In this document: piece after piece, positions 1 through 7,821 of the stretch
Numbering within the stretch: the stretch's first letter is position 1
Layout: every line of letters starts with the position of its first letter
Assembly (NCBI GenBank): GCA_024278345.1
Contig: JAJRTK010000215.1
Coordinates: 1 to 23,770 of the forward strand
From: a bacterium
GTDB taxonomy: Bacteria > CSSED10-310 > JAJRTK01
Direction of reading: 5' to 3'
Length of the DNA stretch: 23,770 bases
Notes under the pieces: model-generated
Told to the model about the DNA's origin: nothing
The model's database searches: none
The model's input: only the letters and a program-made list of their open reading frames with translations
Program-made: the position numbers and the translations under genes

Positions 1-231
1 GGCACCGAGACCACAACCGAGCCCGCCGGGGAAACTGCTGAGCCTTCCGGCGACACTTCGGAAGAATCCAGTCCGCCTGAACCTGGCACCGAGGCCACAA
101 CCGAGCCCGCCGGCGACACTGCTGAGCCTTCCGGCGACACTTCGGAAGAATCCAGTCCGCCTGAACCTGGCACCGAGACCACAACCGAGCCCGCCGGCGA
201 CACTTCGGAAGAATCCAGCCCTCCTGAAAAA
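1..231 (+). repeat. In-frame 84-bp tandem repeat, 2.75 copies
   Basis: Units start at 1, 85 and 169. The first two are 84 bases long and differ at only a few positions. The third lacks 21 bases (7 residues), ending near 231. Near-identity at nucleotide level, including third positions, suggests recent duplication. The array may continue left of the window. Confidence 0.85.
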
Positions 232-264
232 GGGGACGAGGAGCCTTCTAGCTCCCATGGCTGA
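1..264 (+). CDS. C-terminus of a repetitive Thr/Pro/Glu-rich protein (partial, 5' end outside window)
   Basis: Frame 1 is open from the first base to a TGA at 262-264, giving 87 residues of a protein that begins upstream. The visible part is built from a 28-residue unit (start GTETTTEPAG, end SSPPEP) present twice in full and once shortened to 21 residues, followed by a short acidic, Ser-rich end (EKGDEEPSSSHG). It is rich in Glu, Thr, Ser and Pro, has no Cys or aromatic residue, and is almost certainly disordered. Such sequence occurs as linkers or tails of envelope proteins and of regulators; nothing here shows which. The next gene is 180 bases away behind its own promoter, so a shared operon is not implied. 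The function cannot be assigned from this fragment. The reading frame itself is well supported because the repeats stay in frame until the stop. Confidence 0.75.
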   Translation, partial: GTETTTEPAGETAEPSGDTSEESSPPEPGTEATTEPAGDTAEPSGDTSEESSPPEPGTETTTEPAGDTSEESSPPEKGDEEPSSSHG

Positions 265-344
265 TCCAGGCGCTCGCCGCTCCAATGGATAGTCTCTGCC
301 TGGATGGGCAGGTGTTGGAGTTCGTGGTAAAAAGCCTCTTCACA

Positions 345-374
345 TTGACAACGCAGTGTGGGATTTTCTATATT
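345..374 (+). promoter_or_regulatory. Sigma70-type promoter before the response regulator gene
   Basis: A perfect -35 hexamer TTGACA (345-350) is followed after 18 bases by TATATT (369-374), five of six matches to the -10 consensus. It lies in a local AT-rich patch of an otherwise GC-rich region. Transcription would begin near 381, leaving a leader of about 65 bases before the ATG at 445. It could drive the whole rightward gene run. The spacing is one base over the optimum. Confidence 0.55.
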
Positions 375-444
375 TTGTTGTCGAATCTGGCTCCTGCGCT
401 GCTGAAGCATCCGGGAGCTTCCCCTGCCACAGGGAGAGCGGGCG

Positions 445-1911
445 ATGACAACCAGGATTCTCCTTGCCGACGATAGCGTCACCATCCAGAAGGTGGTGGA
501 GCTGACCTTTTCGGACAAGGACTATGAAGTTTTCACCGTTGGTGACGGTGATTCCGCGATCACAAAGGCGCGTGAGGTCAAGCCTGACGTCATTCTTTTG
601 GATGTGATCATGCCGGGCAAGGACGGCTATGAGGCCTGCTCGATATTGAAGCAAGACGAAGCGTTGAAGGACACGCCGATTCTCTTGTTGACTGGGACAT
701 TCGATGTTTTTGATACGGAGAAGAGCAAGCGGGTTGGCGCGGACGGCTACATCATCAAGCCATTTGAGTCTCAAGAGCTCATCGGTCGCATCCGCCGGCT
801 GGTAGGCTCTGGTGATGATCACGACTCCCATGGGTCGGACGAAGAGTTGATGCTGCCGGACTTGGATTTCGATGCGGACTCCGATCTCATCGACTTCAGC
901 GCTGGAGGAACGGCGGATACGCTTTTCGACTTCACTCCGGAAGATATCCCGGATCAGGGTTTTAGCTTGCGCTCCAGCCTTGAGGAAGATGGCGGCATCG
1001 ACGAGAAATTTACTTTTGGCCCCACAGAGAAAGAGCTGACCACAACCAAAGTGCTCCATCGGAGTGACACGGCAAGCCTATTTGGTTCAAAGAGCCCGTT
1101 GGCGCCTAAACGACAGGAAAAGCGAGACGAGGAAGTCACGTTCGAGTTTACGGGAAAAGCCGAATCCTCCAAGGTCTCGAGTCCTCGCTTCGACGTGCCC
1201 AAAAGCCAACCGACACCTGCCAACTCGCGGTCGGCCAGCGAGGCGATTGACGACATTTCGTTCGAGCCGACGCTGGCTCCGGTGAGCCGGCCAGGCAAAG
1301 CAAGCTCCCGGAAGAAGCCCAGAGTGGTGAAGAAGGCGGATCGCGAAGCCGTGGATGCTCTTGAAGCCTCGACGGAAAGGGTTTTCGTGGAGCTCGGCGC
1401 CCCACACTCAGCCAAGCATGAAAAGCATGAGGAGGCCGCGCGGCCGGCGGCAGTTTCCTCTGCTCCGCCAGTGGATCTCCAACCGCTCATGGAAAAGCTC
1501 GACGGCCTGGCGAACCGGCTGGAAGAGTTTGGAACCCGGGCAACGGCGACTCCCGAAACGGATCTCAAGGCGATGCTCCAAGGCCAGATGCTGGATTTGC
1601 AGCCGCTCATGGAGCGGCTGGATCGAATGGAGAAGCGGCTGGAAGAGTTTGGAGCCAAGGTAGCTGCTGCTCCCAAAGCGGGACTGGACCAGACGCTAGA
1701 AGAGGCGATGCCGGGGCTTGTGGAGCGGCTCACGGAGAAGCTCATCCAACCCATGGTGGAGGCGCTGCAGTCGAGACTCGTGGAGCATCTTCTTCCGGAA
1801 AACGGCCTGGACAGCCGCGAAATCGTGTCGGCCATCGCGTGGCACGTTGTGCCGGACGTGGCGGAAATGTTGGTTCGGAGGGAGCTCGAGGAGATCCAGC
1901 GGCAGGGATAG
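445..1911 (+). CDS. Response regulator with receiver domain, disordered middle and conserved C-terminal tail
   Basis: The 488-residue protein begins with a complete CheY-like receiver (residues 1-120). The acidic pair is D9/D10, the phospho-acceptor D53 (in LLDVIMPG), T83 is the switch residue and K105 the conserved lysine (IIKPFE). Residues about 125-340 are acidic, Ser/Pro-rich and probably disordered. Residues 345-414 hold two copies of a 30-residue amphipathic segment (LQPLMEKLD... and LQPLMERLD...) 40 residues apart, suggestive of coiled coil. The last 40 residues (SREIVSAIAWHVVPDVAEML...) resemble the C-terminal tail seen on receiver proteins of Acidobacteria and Myxococcus-type bacteria. 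No DNA-binding or enzymatic output domain is visible, so it probably acts through protein contacts. No partner kinase is adjacent. The start is backed by GGGAGA at 432-437. Receiver assignment is certain; the process controlled is unknown. Confidence 0.9.
   Translation: MTTRILLADDSVTIQKVVELTFSDKDYEVFTVGDGDSAITKAREVKPDVILLDVIMPGKDGYEACSILKQDEALKDTPILLLTGTFDVFDTEKSKRVGADGYIIKPFESQELIGRIRRLVGSGDDHDSHGSDEELMLPDLDFDADSDLIDFSAGGTADTLFDFTPEDIPDQGFSLRSSLEEDGGIDEKFTFGPTEKELTTTKVLHRSDTASLFGSKSPLAPKRQEKRDEEVTFEFTGKAESSKVSSPRFDVPKSQPTPANSRSASEAIDDISFEPTLAPVSRPGKASSRKKPRVVKKADREAVDALEASTERVFVELGAPHSAKHEKHEEAARPAAVSSAPPVDLQPLMEKLDGLANRLEEFGTRATATPETDLKAMLQGQMLDLQPLMERLDRMEKRLEEFGAKVAAAPKAGLDQTLEEAMPGLVERLTEKLIQPMVEALQSRLVEHLLPENGLDSREIVSAIAWHVVPDVAEMLVRRELEEIQRQG
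1477..1686 (+). repeat. Internal 120-bp-period duplication in the response regulator gene
   Basis: Two segments of about 90 bases, starting at 1477 and 1597, encode the related peptides LQPLMEKLDGLANRLEEFG and LQPLMERLDRMEKRLEEFG. The block encoding RLEEFG is nearly identical in DNA (ggctggaagagtttgga). This is an internal duplication of a helical, probably coiled-coil, segment. Confidence 0.7.
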
Positions 1912-2032
1912 CGATGCAGGCCAGCTCACCGGCAGGACTCAATTGCCACCGGGGTTCCCTGGACAACTCTGGGCCAGTCCGCTGGTCTCTTGTCGCGGGC
2001 TCGCGAACATCTGGTCGCAGGAGTTTCCGATC

Positions 2033-2869
2033 ATGAGGTTGCCCGGTGAAGTGAAGGCCTTGGTGGGCCTTGCGCTTCGAGAAGACATAGGAAGCGGAGA
2101 CATCACGAGCCAGCTCTTGGCGTCAACGGCACCAGGCCTCGCGGAGATCATTGCTCGGCAGCGCCTTGTGGTGGCGGGTGGATTCATGGTCCAGCGAGTT
2201 TTCTTGGAATTGGACCGGACCGTTGAGATCGGCCAGGTAGCACCAGAAGGCAAGACCGTGGAAGTGGGAGAACGAATCCTGTTGGTGCGCGGTCCGGAAC
2301 GCTCGATTTTCACTGCCGAGAGGACGGCTCTGAACTTTTTGGGCCATCTCTCTGGCATCGCGACGTTGACGCGGCTTTACGTGGAGGCGGTGGAAGGGAC
2401 AGGAGTCCAAATCGCCGACACCCGGAAGACGATTCCCGGCCTGCGGTGGTTGGAGAAGTACGCCGTAAGAACGGGAGGTGGCATCAATCATCGATTCGGT
2501 CTTTACGATGAGGTGATGGTGAAAAACAACCACGTTGACGCCGCTGGCGGGATGCGGGGGATCGTGGAGAGCTTCCGCCGGGCCCGGCCGCCAATTCCTC
2601 TGGCCATCGAGTGTCGGGATCTCCAGGAGGCAGAGGAAGCGGTCAAGCTCCCGCCAGACTTGCTGATGGTGGACAACCTGGGCCCTGGCGAGGTGCGTAG
2701 GATCGTGGAAGCCGTGGGTGGGCTCTGTCCCATCGAGGCAACGGGCGGCGTCAACCTGGAAACCGTGCGTCGCCTGGCAGAGACCGGCATCGACAGGATC
2801 TCCATCGGCCGTTTGACCCATTCCGCCCCGGTCGCCGACGTGAGCTTGCGTTGGATGAAGCGACCCTAG
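2033..2869 (+). CDS. nadC: Nicotinate-nucleotide pyrophosphorylase (carboxylating), quinolinate phosphoribosyltransferase
   Basis: This is the NadC enzyme of de novo NAD synthesis. It converts quinolinate and PRPP to nicotinate mononucleotide, CO2 and pyrophosphate in the cytoplasm. The 278 residues match the usual length. Diagnostic motifs are EDIGSGDIT (17-25), ERTALNFLGHLSGIAT (96-111), DTRKTIPGLR through GGGINHR (129-154, the quinolinate/PRPP site) and KNNH (164-167), with a C-terminal TGGVN phosphate-binding loop. The frame is open further upstream to 1718, but that extension is an out-of-frame reading of the regulator gene. ATG 2033 has CAGGAG nine bases upstream and starts where the family starts. 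birA and coaX follow closely, forming a cofactor block. No nadA or nadB is in the window. The frame stays open past the birA-frame ATG at 2851, but birA more likely starts at 2911, after this stop. Confidence 0.95.
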   Translation: MRLPGEVKALVGLALREDIGSGDITSQLLASTAPGLAEIIARQRLVVAGGFMVQRVFLELDRTVEIGQVAPEGKTVEVGERILLVRGPERSIFTAERTALNFLGHLSGIATLTRLYVEAVEGTGVQIADTRKTIPGLRWLEKYAVRTGGGINHRFGLYDEVMVKNNHVDAAGGMRGIVESFRRARPPIPLAIECRDLQEAEEAVKLPPDLLMVDNLGPGEVRRIVEAVGGLCPIEATGGVNLETVRRLAETGIDRISIGRLTHSAPVADVSLRWMKRP

Positions 2870-2910
2870 GAACTTGTTTTACGTTGTCAAAACCACTAGA
2901 GAGGAAGGCC

Positions 2911-3657
2911 ATGGAACTGGATCTTCGATGGTTTCCTAAACTTGAGTCAACCCATGATAAGGCTCGCGAGTTGGCTCAAGGCGGCTGCGCGGAGGGGGTT
3001 GTCGTGGTTGCGGGGGAACAAGCCCAAGGCAGAGGGCGCCGCGGGAGGTCTTGGGTCTCGGAGCCCGGGGGGCTGTACATGAGCGTAGTCCTTCGGCCAA
3101 AACTGGGGATGAGCGAAGTTCCTTTTCTCTCCTTCGCCGGCGGGATCGCAGTGGCGGAGAGATTGATGGAAAGCGGGGCTCCTGTCCGCCTCAAATGGCC
3201 CAACGATCTGCTCTTGAACGGGAAGAAGGTGGGAGGCATCCTTTGCGAGAGCCTGGGGAACAGGGAACAGGCCTTTGCCCTTGTAGGAGTAGGGATTAAC
3301 CTGTCTCAAGCTCCGGAGCGTCTTCCATCTCGGCCCATCTTTCCGGCCAGTACCCTCCTTGAGGAGTGCGGTCTCCTGCTGGAGGCGCGAGAGCTGGTGC
3401 CGGGAATTTTTGAGAGGCTTACGCGGTGGATCGGACTCCTTGTGGGCAAGGGATTCGAGCCATTGCGCCGCCGGTTTGTGGAGCTCTCGGCTCATGGGGG
3501 TCTCTGGGTGGAGCTCCACGACCGCGGAGAGCGGTTCGTGGGACAAGAGGCGGGTCTATCGGAGAGAGGCGCTCTCCGGATTGCCACGGAGCATGGGACT
3601 CGCTCCTTCGTGACAGGGGATCTATCGCGGATCTCCGAGTCTCCTTGGCCAACCTGA
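2911..3657 (+). CDS. birA: Biotin--[acetyl-CoA-carboxylase] ligase, catalytic domain only
   Basis: Biotin protein ligase activates biotin with ATP to biotinyl-5'-AMP and transfers it to the lysine of carboxyl carrier domains. The 248 residues hold LESTHDKARELA near the start, the biotinyl-AMP loop GRGRRGRSW (40-48), KWPNDL (95-100), GGILCE (108-113) and GVGIN (126-130), then the C-terminal cap domain. There is no N-terminal winged helix, so this is the monofunctional class and not a biotin-operon repressor. ATG 2911 is chosen because GAGGAAGG lies just upstream and the catalytic domain starts right after it. An in-frame ATG at 2851, overlapping the end of nadC, would add 20 residues unlike the family. 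coaX begins 16 bases after the stop. The enzyme would serve biotin carboxylases encoded elsewhere, possibly including the propionyl-CoA carboxylase that would feed the mutase at the right end. Confidence 0.94.
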   Translation: MELDLRWFPKLESTHDKARELAQGGCAEGVVVVAGEQAQGRGRRGRSWVSEPGGLYMSVVLRPKLGMSEVPFLSFAGGIAVAERLMESGAPVRLKWPNDLLLNGKKVGGILCESLGNREQAFALVGVGINLSQAPERLPSRPIFPASTLLEECGLLLEARELVPGIFERLTRWIGLLVGKGFEPLRRRFVELSAHGGLWVELHDRGERFVGQEAGLSERGALRIATEHGTRSFVTGDLSRISESPWPT

Positions 3658-3673
3658 CCCACGGAGAAAAAAG

Positions 3674-4438
3674 ATGCTTCTTGTGATCGATGTGGGAAAC
3701 ACCAATACGGTTTTCGGATTGTTCGATGAAGAGCGCCTTGTGGGAAGCTTTCGCTTTTCCACGGGCCGGCCTCGGACAGCGGATGAGTTTTACATCGACT
3801 TCACGGGGGCGCTGGATCTTCGTGGCTTTGACCCCGAAGAGGTGGGAGACGTGATTCTGGGCAGCGTTGTGCCACCGGTCATGCCGGCACTTCTGGGAAT
3901 GTGCCGGGAACACCTGGGTGTCGATCCGCTGGTGGTAGGTCCCGGGGTCAAGACCGGCATCTCCATTCGCTATAACAACCCTCGGGAAGTGGGAGCGGAT
4001 CGGATCGTCAATTCGGCGGCGGCCTTCGCCCGGGTCCAGGACTCCGTGGTGGTGGTGGACTTTGGAACGGCGACGACCTTCGACTGTATATCGTCAAGGG
4101 GCGAGTATGTGGGCGGGGTCATTGCACCGGGCATCCAGGTGTCGAGCGAGGCCCTCTTTCGTGCGACGGCAAAGCTGCCGAAAATTGATATCACCAAACC
4201 TTCGCGAGCCGTGGGCCGAACGACGGTGGGCGCCATTCAATCTGGCTTTTACTACGGCTATCTCGGGCTTATCGAAGGGATTCTCCGGGCGGTGCGCCAG
4301 GACATGGGACAGGTGGCGAAGATCTTGGCGACTGGCGGACTGGCGGAGATGTTCTCCTCGGAATCTTCGGAGATCGATGAAGTCGTGCCGGACCTGACCC
4401 TGCAAGGACTCCGGATCATTTACGACCGGAACCGGTGA
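3674..4438 (+). CDS. coaX: Type III pantothenate kinase
   Basis: CoaX phosphorylates pantothenate with ATP, the first step of CoA synthesis; the type III form needs a monovalent cation and is not feedback-inhibited by CoA. At 254 residues it has normal length. Motifs of the ASKHA fold are visible: DVGNTNT (6-12, phosphate 1), GADR (107-110, pantothenate site) and VVDFGTATTFD (127-137, phosphate 2), followed by GGVIAPG. The start is backed by ACGGAG about eight bases upstream. A birA-coaX pairing is common in many bacteria, sometimes as a fusion; here they are separate genes 16 bases apart. The product would feed the CoA pool. Confidence 0.95.
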   Translation: MLLVIDVGNTNTVFGLFDEERLVGSFRFSTGRPRTADEFYIDFTGALDLRGFDPEEVGDVILGSVVPPVMPALLGMCREHLGVDPLVVGPGVKTGISIRYNNPREVGADRIVNSAAAFARVQDSVVVVDFGTATTFDCISSRGEYVGGVIAPGIQVSSEALFRATAKLPKIDITKPSRAVGRTTVGAIQSGFYYGYLGLIEGILRAVRQDMGQVAKILATGGLAEMFSSESSEIDEVVPDLTLQGLRIIYDRNR

Positions 4439-4564
4439 AAAGCAGAAACTTGATGGTTCCGATGTAAAGTGCGGCAACGGGGTTCTCGGAGGAAGCAGTG
4501 GCGAGCAGCGGGAGCGGCCGCGACTGATGCGAGCGGAACCCAACAAAAAGAAGGCAGGAGATCC

Positions 4565-5305
4565 ATGGGCGACAACCCGGTTCACGGCGTCGAGGTTCGT
4601 GACCAGGCGGCCTTGGGCGAGGAAGAGTATCTGGACAGGGTTTACCGGCGTTTCGTCCAGCGGCGGCGGCACGGGCTGGTGCTTTCCGTTCGGGAGTGGG
4701 AGCAGATTGTGGATTGGCGGGAGCTGGGGATTCCGCTCTCGTTGGTGCTGCGAGTCATGGACTGGCATCTGGAGTCGGCGGATGGGAGAGCGCGAGCGGA
4801 ACCGATTTCGAAGATCGCACGGCGGGTGAAGCTGGCGTGGAAGGAGTGGCGGAAGTCGCAGATCGGCCAGGAGGAGGGGAGCGCGGAAGAGGTGGAAGGC
4901 TATTCAAAGAGCTTTGTTCTAGGGCAGATCCTGCCGCCGGCCCTGGACAGCTTCATGGGGAGTCTTCCGGAAGACAAAGTGGGCCATGCGGCACGAAAAG
5001 CCGTTCTGAAGGCGATTGCACGCCTCCGGCGGAGGCGTGGGCGGACGCTGAGCATGGAGCAACTCCTTCGGTGGGAGGCGAAGACCAATAAAGAGCTGGT
5101 GGACGAGGTGGCCAAGGTAGCGCCAAAGGAAATGGTGGAGGCGGCGCAGGCGAGGGCGCGGCAGATCGCGGAATCCCGGAGTGGTCGGGCGGCCGGGGTT
5201 CTGGGGCGAAAACTGTTCCAGCTTGGACTTCGGCGCAAGCTCGGCCTACAGCCCTGGTCGATGACGGTTTTGATCCCCTCCGGCGAGGGCGGAGAAGATG
5301 AGTAG
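4565..5305 (+). CDS. Conserved-looking protein of unknown function
   Basis: The 246-residue product is soluble, highly charged and apparently mostly helical, with no signal peptide or membrane segment. Residues about 18-65 (YLDRVYRRFVQRRRHGLVLS then REWEQIVDWRELGIPLSLVL) have a compact all-helical look. They recall, from memory only, an uncharacterised family in Acidobacteria and Deltaproteobacteria with a similar 'W..I..W...GIPL..VL' core. Residues about 140-160 are very basic (IARLRRRRGRT), which could contact nucleic acid. ATG 4565 is chosen because GCAGGAG lies just upstream; the frame extends to 4469 but without a ribosome site. The gene sits 126 bases after coaX and 44 bases before lptFG, all in the same direction, so it is probably in the same transcript. 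No function is proposed. Confidence 0.75.
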   Translation: MGDNPVHGVEVRDQAALGEEEYLDRVYRRFVQRRRHGLVLSVREWEQIVDWRELGIPLSLVLRVMDWHLESADGRARAEPISKIARRVKLAWKEWRKSQIGQEEGSAEEVEGYSKSFVLGQILPPALDSFMGSLPEDKVGHAARKAVLKAIARLRRRRGRTLSMEQLLRWEAKTNKELVDEVAKVAPKEMVEAAQARARQIAESRSGRAAGVLGRKLFQLGLRRKLGLQPWSMTVLIPSGEGGEDE

Positions 5306-5349
5306 GGCGCTTCTGGATCCGAAGGCGGCGAAGCTGTGAGAACGCCGGT

Positions 5350-7776
5350 ATGATCCGGCGCATCGACCGGTATTTGATCCGAGAGTTCGTGCCTCCGTTC
5401 CTTCTGGGGCTGTTCGTCCTGACTTTTACGCTGGTGACGCAGCTCATCGTGAAGCTAACCGAATGGCTTATCAACAAGGGGGTTGGATTCGAGGCAGCGC
5501 TCCGGATTCTTCTTCTATCGCTACCCTATCTTCTGGTGCTGACCGTCCCCATGGCCGTGTTGACGGGCATTCTGATGGCTTTTGGACGTCTTAGCTCCGA
5601 CAGCGAGATCGTGGCGTTCAAGGCAAATGGGGTGAGCGTCTACCGCCTGGCGCTGCCGATCTTCATCATGGCGGCGCTGGCTTATGGGGCGACGACCTAT
5701 CTCTATGTGGGGATTTTGCCATCGACAAACATGTCCCTCAAGCAGCTCAAGTTCCAGATCTTGAAGTCCAGGGCATCCATCGGGATGAAGCCTCACGTCT
5801 TTAACACCTTCTTCGACAACCACGTGATCTACATCGAGGAGATCGACGACAAGACCGGCACGCTCCACGGTGTGTTCCTCTCGTCAGTGGGCAGCCAGAA
5901 GTCTAGGGTTTTCTTCGCGAATTCGGCTCGGAAGATCGTGGACGAAGAGAAACGGCTCTTGACGATGGAGCTGAGAGACGGGATTTGGCACCAGACAGAG
6001 ACCGGGGCAAGCGACGTCTATGGACTTTCGCCGTTTCAGACCGTCCGCTTCAACCTGGAGCTCGACAGCCCTGGCTTCGGGAACAACGTTCGGAAGGGCT
6101 ACCGAGAGATGACGCTTGCGGAGCTTCGGAAAAAGCGTGCGGACATCGTGACGGAGATTCGGGATGGCAAGGTGCTGCGCGCGAAGCTGGCGGCCGATCC
6201 AGAGCTGACGGAGGTGGCGAAGAATCTGAAATTCCGCCAGATCGACCCGCACCTGGCGTTCCGTACGTCACAGCTCTACCGCCTGGACGTGGAGGTCCAG
6301 AAGAAGTTTGCCATCCCCTTTGCGTGTATCATCTTCGCCCTCATCGGAGTGCCGTTGGGGATTCGCGGAACACGGACGGGGCGCTCGGCCGGATTCGCCA
6401 TCAGCGTGGGTCTTTTCCTGCTCTACTATCTCCTGCTTGTGGGAGGTGAAGGCCTGGGGAACGAGGGAAGTCTGCCAGCCTGGATCGCCATCTGGGGCGC
6501 GAATCTTGTCTTTGGGCTCGTAGGGCTCGTGCTCATTGTGGTGGTGGGCCGTGAAAGCCTGCCGGCACCGGTGCGCTGGGTGTTGGCCGGGCTCAGGCGA
6601 GGGTTTTCGGTCTTTTCCCGTCGCGGCGGGGGAGAGGATCAGGGCCTGGGCCGGGTTGCCGGGTTGCGGCTTCTGTCGTTTCCGAAGATCCTGGATCTCT
6701 ATATCGGCCGGGACTGGATCGTGATATTCTTCGGGCTGGTGCTGTCCATCACGCTGTTGACGGCGATTGTGCATCTATTCGAGAAGCTTGAGGAATTCAA
6801 CCGCTACCAGGCAACAATGGGAGAGGTGTTTCGGTATCTGGCGGCGCGCCTGCCAGATTTTGGTGTCATCGTGATCCACGTGGCGGCCCTGGTGGCCACG
6901 GTACTTGTGGTGTCTGGGCTAAACCGCCGGAGCGAGCTGACGGCGATGCGCGCCGGAACGGTTCCACTGCTTCGAGTGGCGATGCCGCTGCTCTTCCTGG
7001 GGCTCGTGGTCTCCGGCGGCGTCTGGCTCCTGACCGAGGAAATCGTCCCCAAGACGAACCGGAAGGCCAACGACATCTACGACTACGAGATCCGAGGGCG
7101 AAAACCGAAGAAGCTGGCCTTCAACCGGAATTGGTACCGGGCGTCGCACCGGTCGATCCTCTTCTATTCGCTCCAGCAAAAGCTCAAGGATGGAGGAGTC
7201 TCCCTGAATCGGTTCACGCTGTTTCGCATCGGGCCACGTGGCCTGCCGGTTCTCCGAATCGACGCGGACAAGGCAGTCTGGATGCCGGTTCGACAAAAGT
7301 GGGTGTACCACAACGCGGTGGTTCGCCGCTTTGACGAATCGGGCGGTTTCCTTCTTCAGGTCGAGCGAAAACGCCTTCCCTCGGATCTGGAAGAGAAGCC
7401 TTCGGATTTCGAGCGGGAGCTCAGCGACGCCGACGAGATGAACTACCGGGAGCTTGGCGAATTCATCGCGACACTTTCCTCCCAAGGCGCCGATGTCCAG
7501 CCCTACCGCGTTGATCTGTACGGCAAGCTGTCGTTCTGCCTCATCAGCTTCGTCATGGTGATGGTGGGGTTTCCCTTTGCCGCGATCTCCAACAGAAGCG
7601 GTCGCTTGGCCCTGGGAATCGTCGTGGCAATTGTCATCGGCATCACCTTTTTTGTCGCCTATCGCGTGGGAATCTCCATCGGTCGTGGAGGTGGTCTGAG
7701 CCCGCTGGCAGCGGCGTTTGGACCTCTTCTATGTTATTTTGGGCTGGGTGTGGCCTTCCTGTTCCGCATGGAGTGA
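5350..7776 (+). CDS. Fused LptF-LptG permease of the lipopolysaccharide export machine
   Basis: LptF and LptG are normally two inner-membrane proteins that, with ATPase LptB, extract LPS and push it through LptC/LptA to the outer membrane. This 808-residue ORF contains both halves in tandem. Half one: three helices (about 14-36, 52-76, 98-120), a periplasmic jellyroll region (about 140-240) and three helices (about 318-340, 346-366, 378-400). A cytoplasmic linker rich in Arg and Gly (400-440) follows. Half two opens with LDLYIGRDW (448-456), the same starting motif as IDRYLIREF in half one, and has three helices, a second periplasmic region and three closing helices (about 722-806). Each half is close to the size of one ordinary subunit. 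The ribosome site before ATG 5350 is weak. The gene implies a diderm with LPS-like lipid. No lptB or lptC is in the window. Confidence 0.9.
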   Translation: MIRRIDRYLIREFVPPFLLGLFVLTFTLVTQLIVKLTEWLINKGVGFEAALRILLLSLPYLLVLTVPMAVLTGILMAFGRLSSDSEIVAFKANGVSVYRLALPIFIMAALAYGATTYLYVGILPSTNMSLKQLKFQILKSRASIGMKPHVFNTFFDNHVIYIEEIDDKTGTLHGVFLSSVGSQKSRVFFANSARKIVDEEKRLLTMELRDGIWHQTETGASDVYGLSPFQTVRFNLELDSPGFGNNVRKGYREMTLAELRKKRADIVTEIRDGKVLRAKLAADPELTEVAKNLKFRQIDPHLAFRTSQLYRLDVEVQKKFAIPFACIIFALIGVPLGIRGTRTGRSAGFAISVGLFLLYYLLLVGGEGLGNEGSLPAWIAIWGANLVFGLVGLVLIVVVGRESLPAPVRWVLAGLRRGFSVFSRRGGGEDQGLGRVAGLRLLSFPKILDLYIGRDWIVIFFGLVLSITLLTAIVHLFEKLEEFNRYQATMGEVFRYLAARLPDFGVIVIHVAALVATVLVVSGLNRRSELTAMRAGTVPLLRVAMPLLFLGLVVSGGVWLLTEEIVPKTNRKANDIYDYEIRGRKPKKLAFNRNWYRASHRSILFYSLQQKLKDGGVSLNRFTLFRIGPRGLPVLRIDADKAVWMPVRQKWVYHNAVVRRFDESGGFLLQVERKRLPSDLEEKPSDFERELSDADEMNYRELGEFIATLSSQGADVQPYRVDLYGKLSFCLISFVMVMVGFPFAAISNRSGRLALGIVVAIVIGITFFVAYRVGISIGRGGGLSPLAAAFGPLLCYFGLGVAFLFRME

Positions 7777-7821
7777 TCTTTTCTGGCATGGGTGCTTGTT
7801 CTCACAAAGAAGGCAGTTGCG

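Noticed and set aside
285-476. 63-codon plus-strand frame before the response regulator
   Set aside because: It overlaps the promoter and the regulator start, lacks a ribosome site and has no recognisable features.
340-1059. 239-codon minus-strand frame opposite the receiver domain
   Set aside because: The plus-strand receiver motifs are unequivocal, and the minus translation shows no domain.
1718-2032. N-terminal extension of NadC by 105 residues
   Set aside because: This part reads the regulator gene in another frame. ATG 2033 has a good ribosome site and matches the family start.
2851-2910. Upstream ATG start for BirA overlapping nadC
   Set aside because: It would add 20 residues unlike the family, while ATG 2911 has GAGGAAGG directly upstream.
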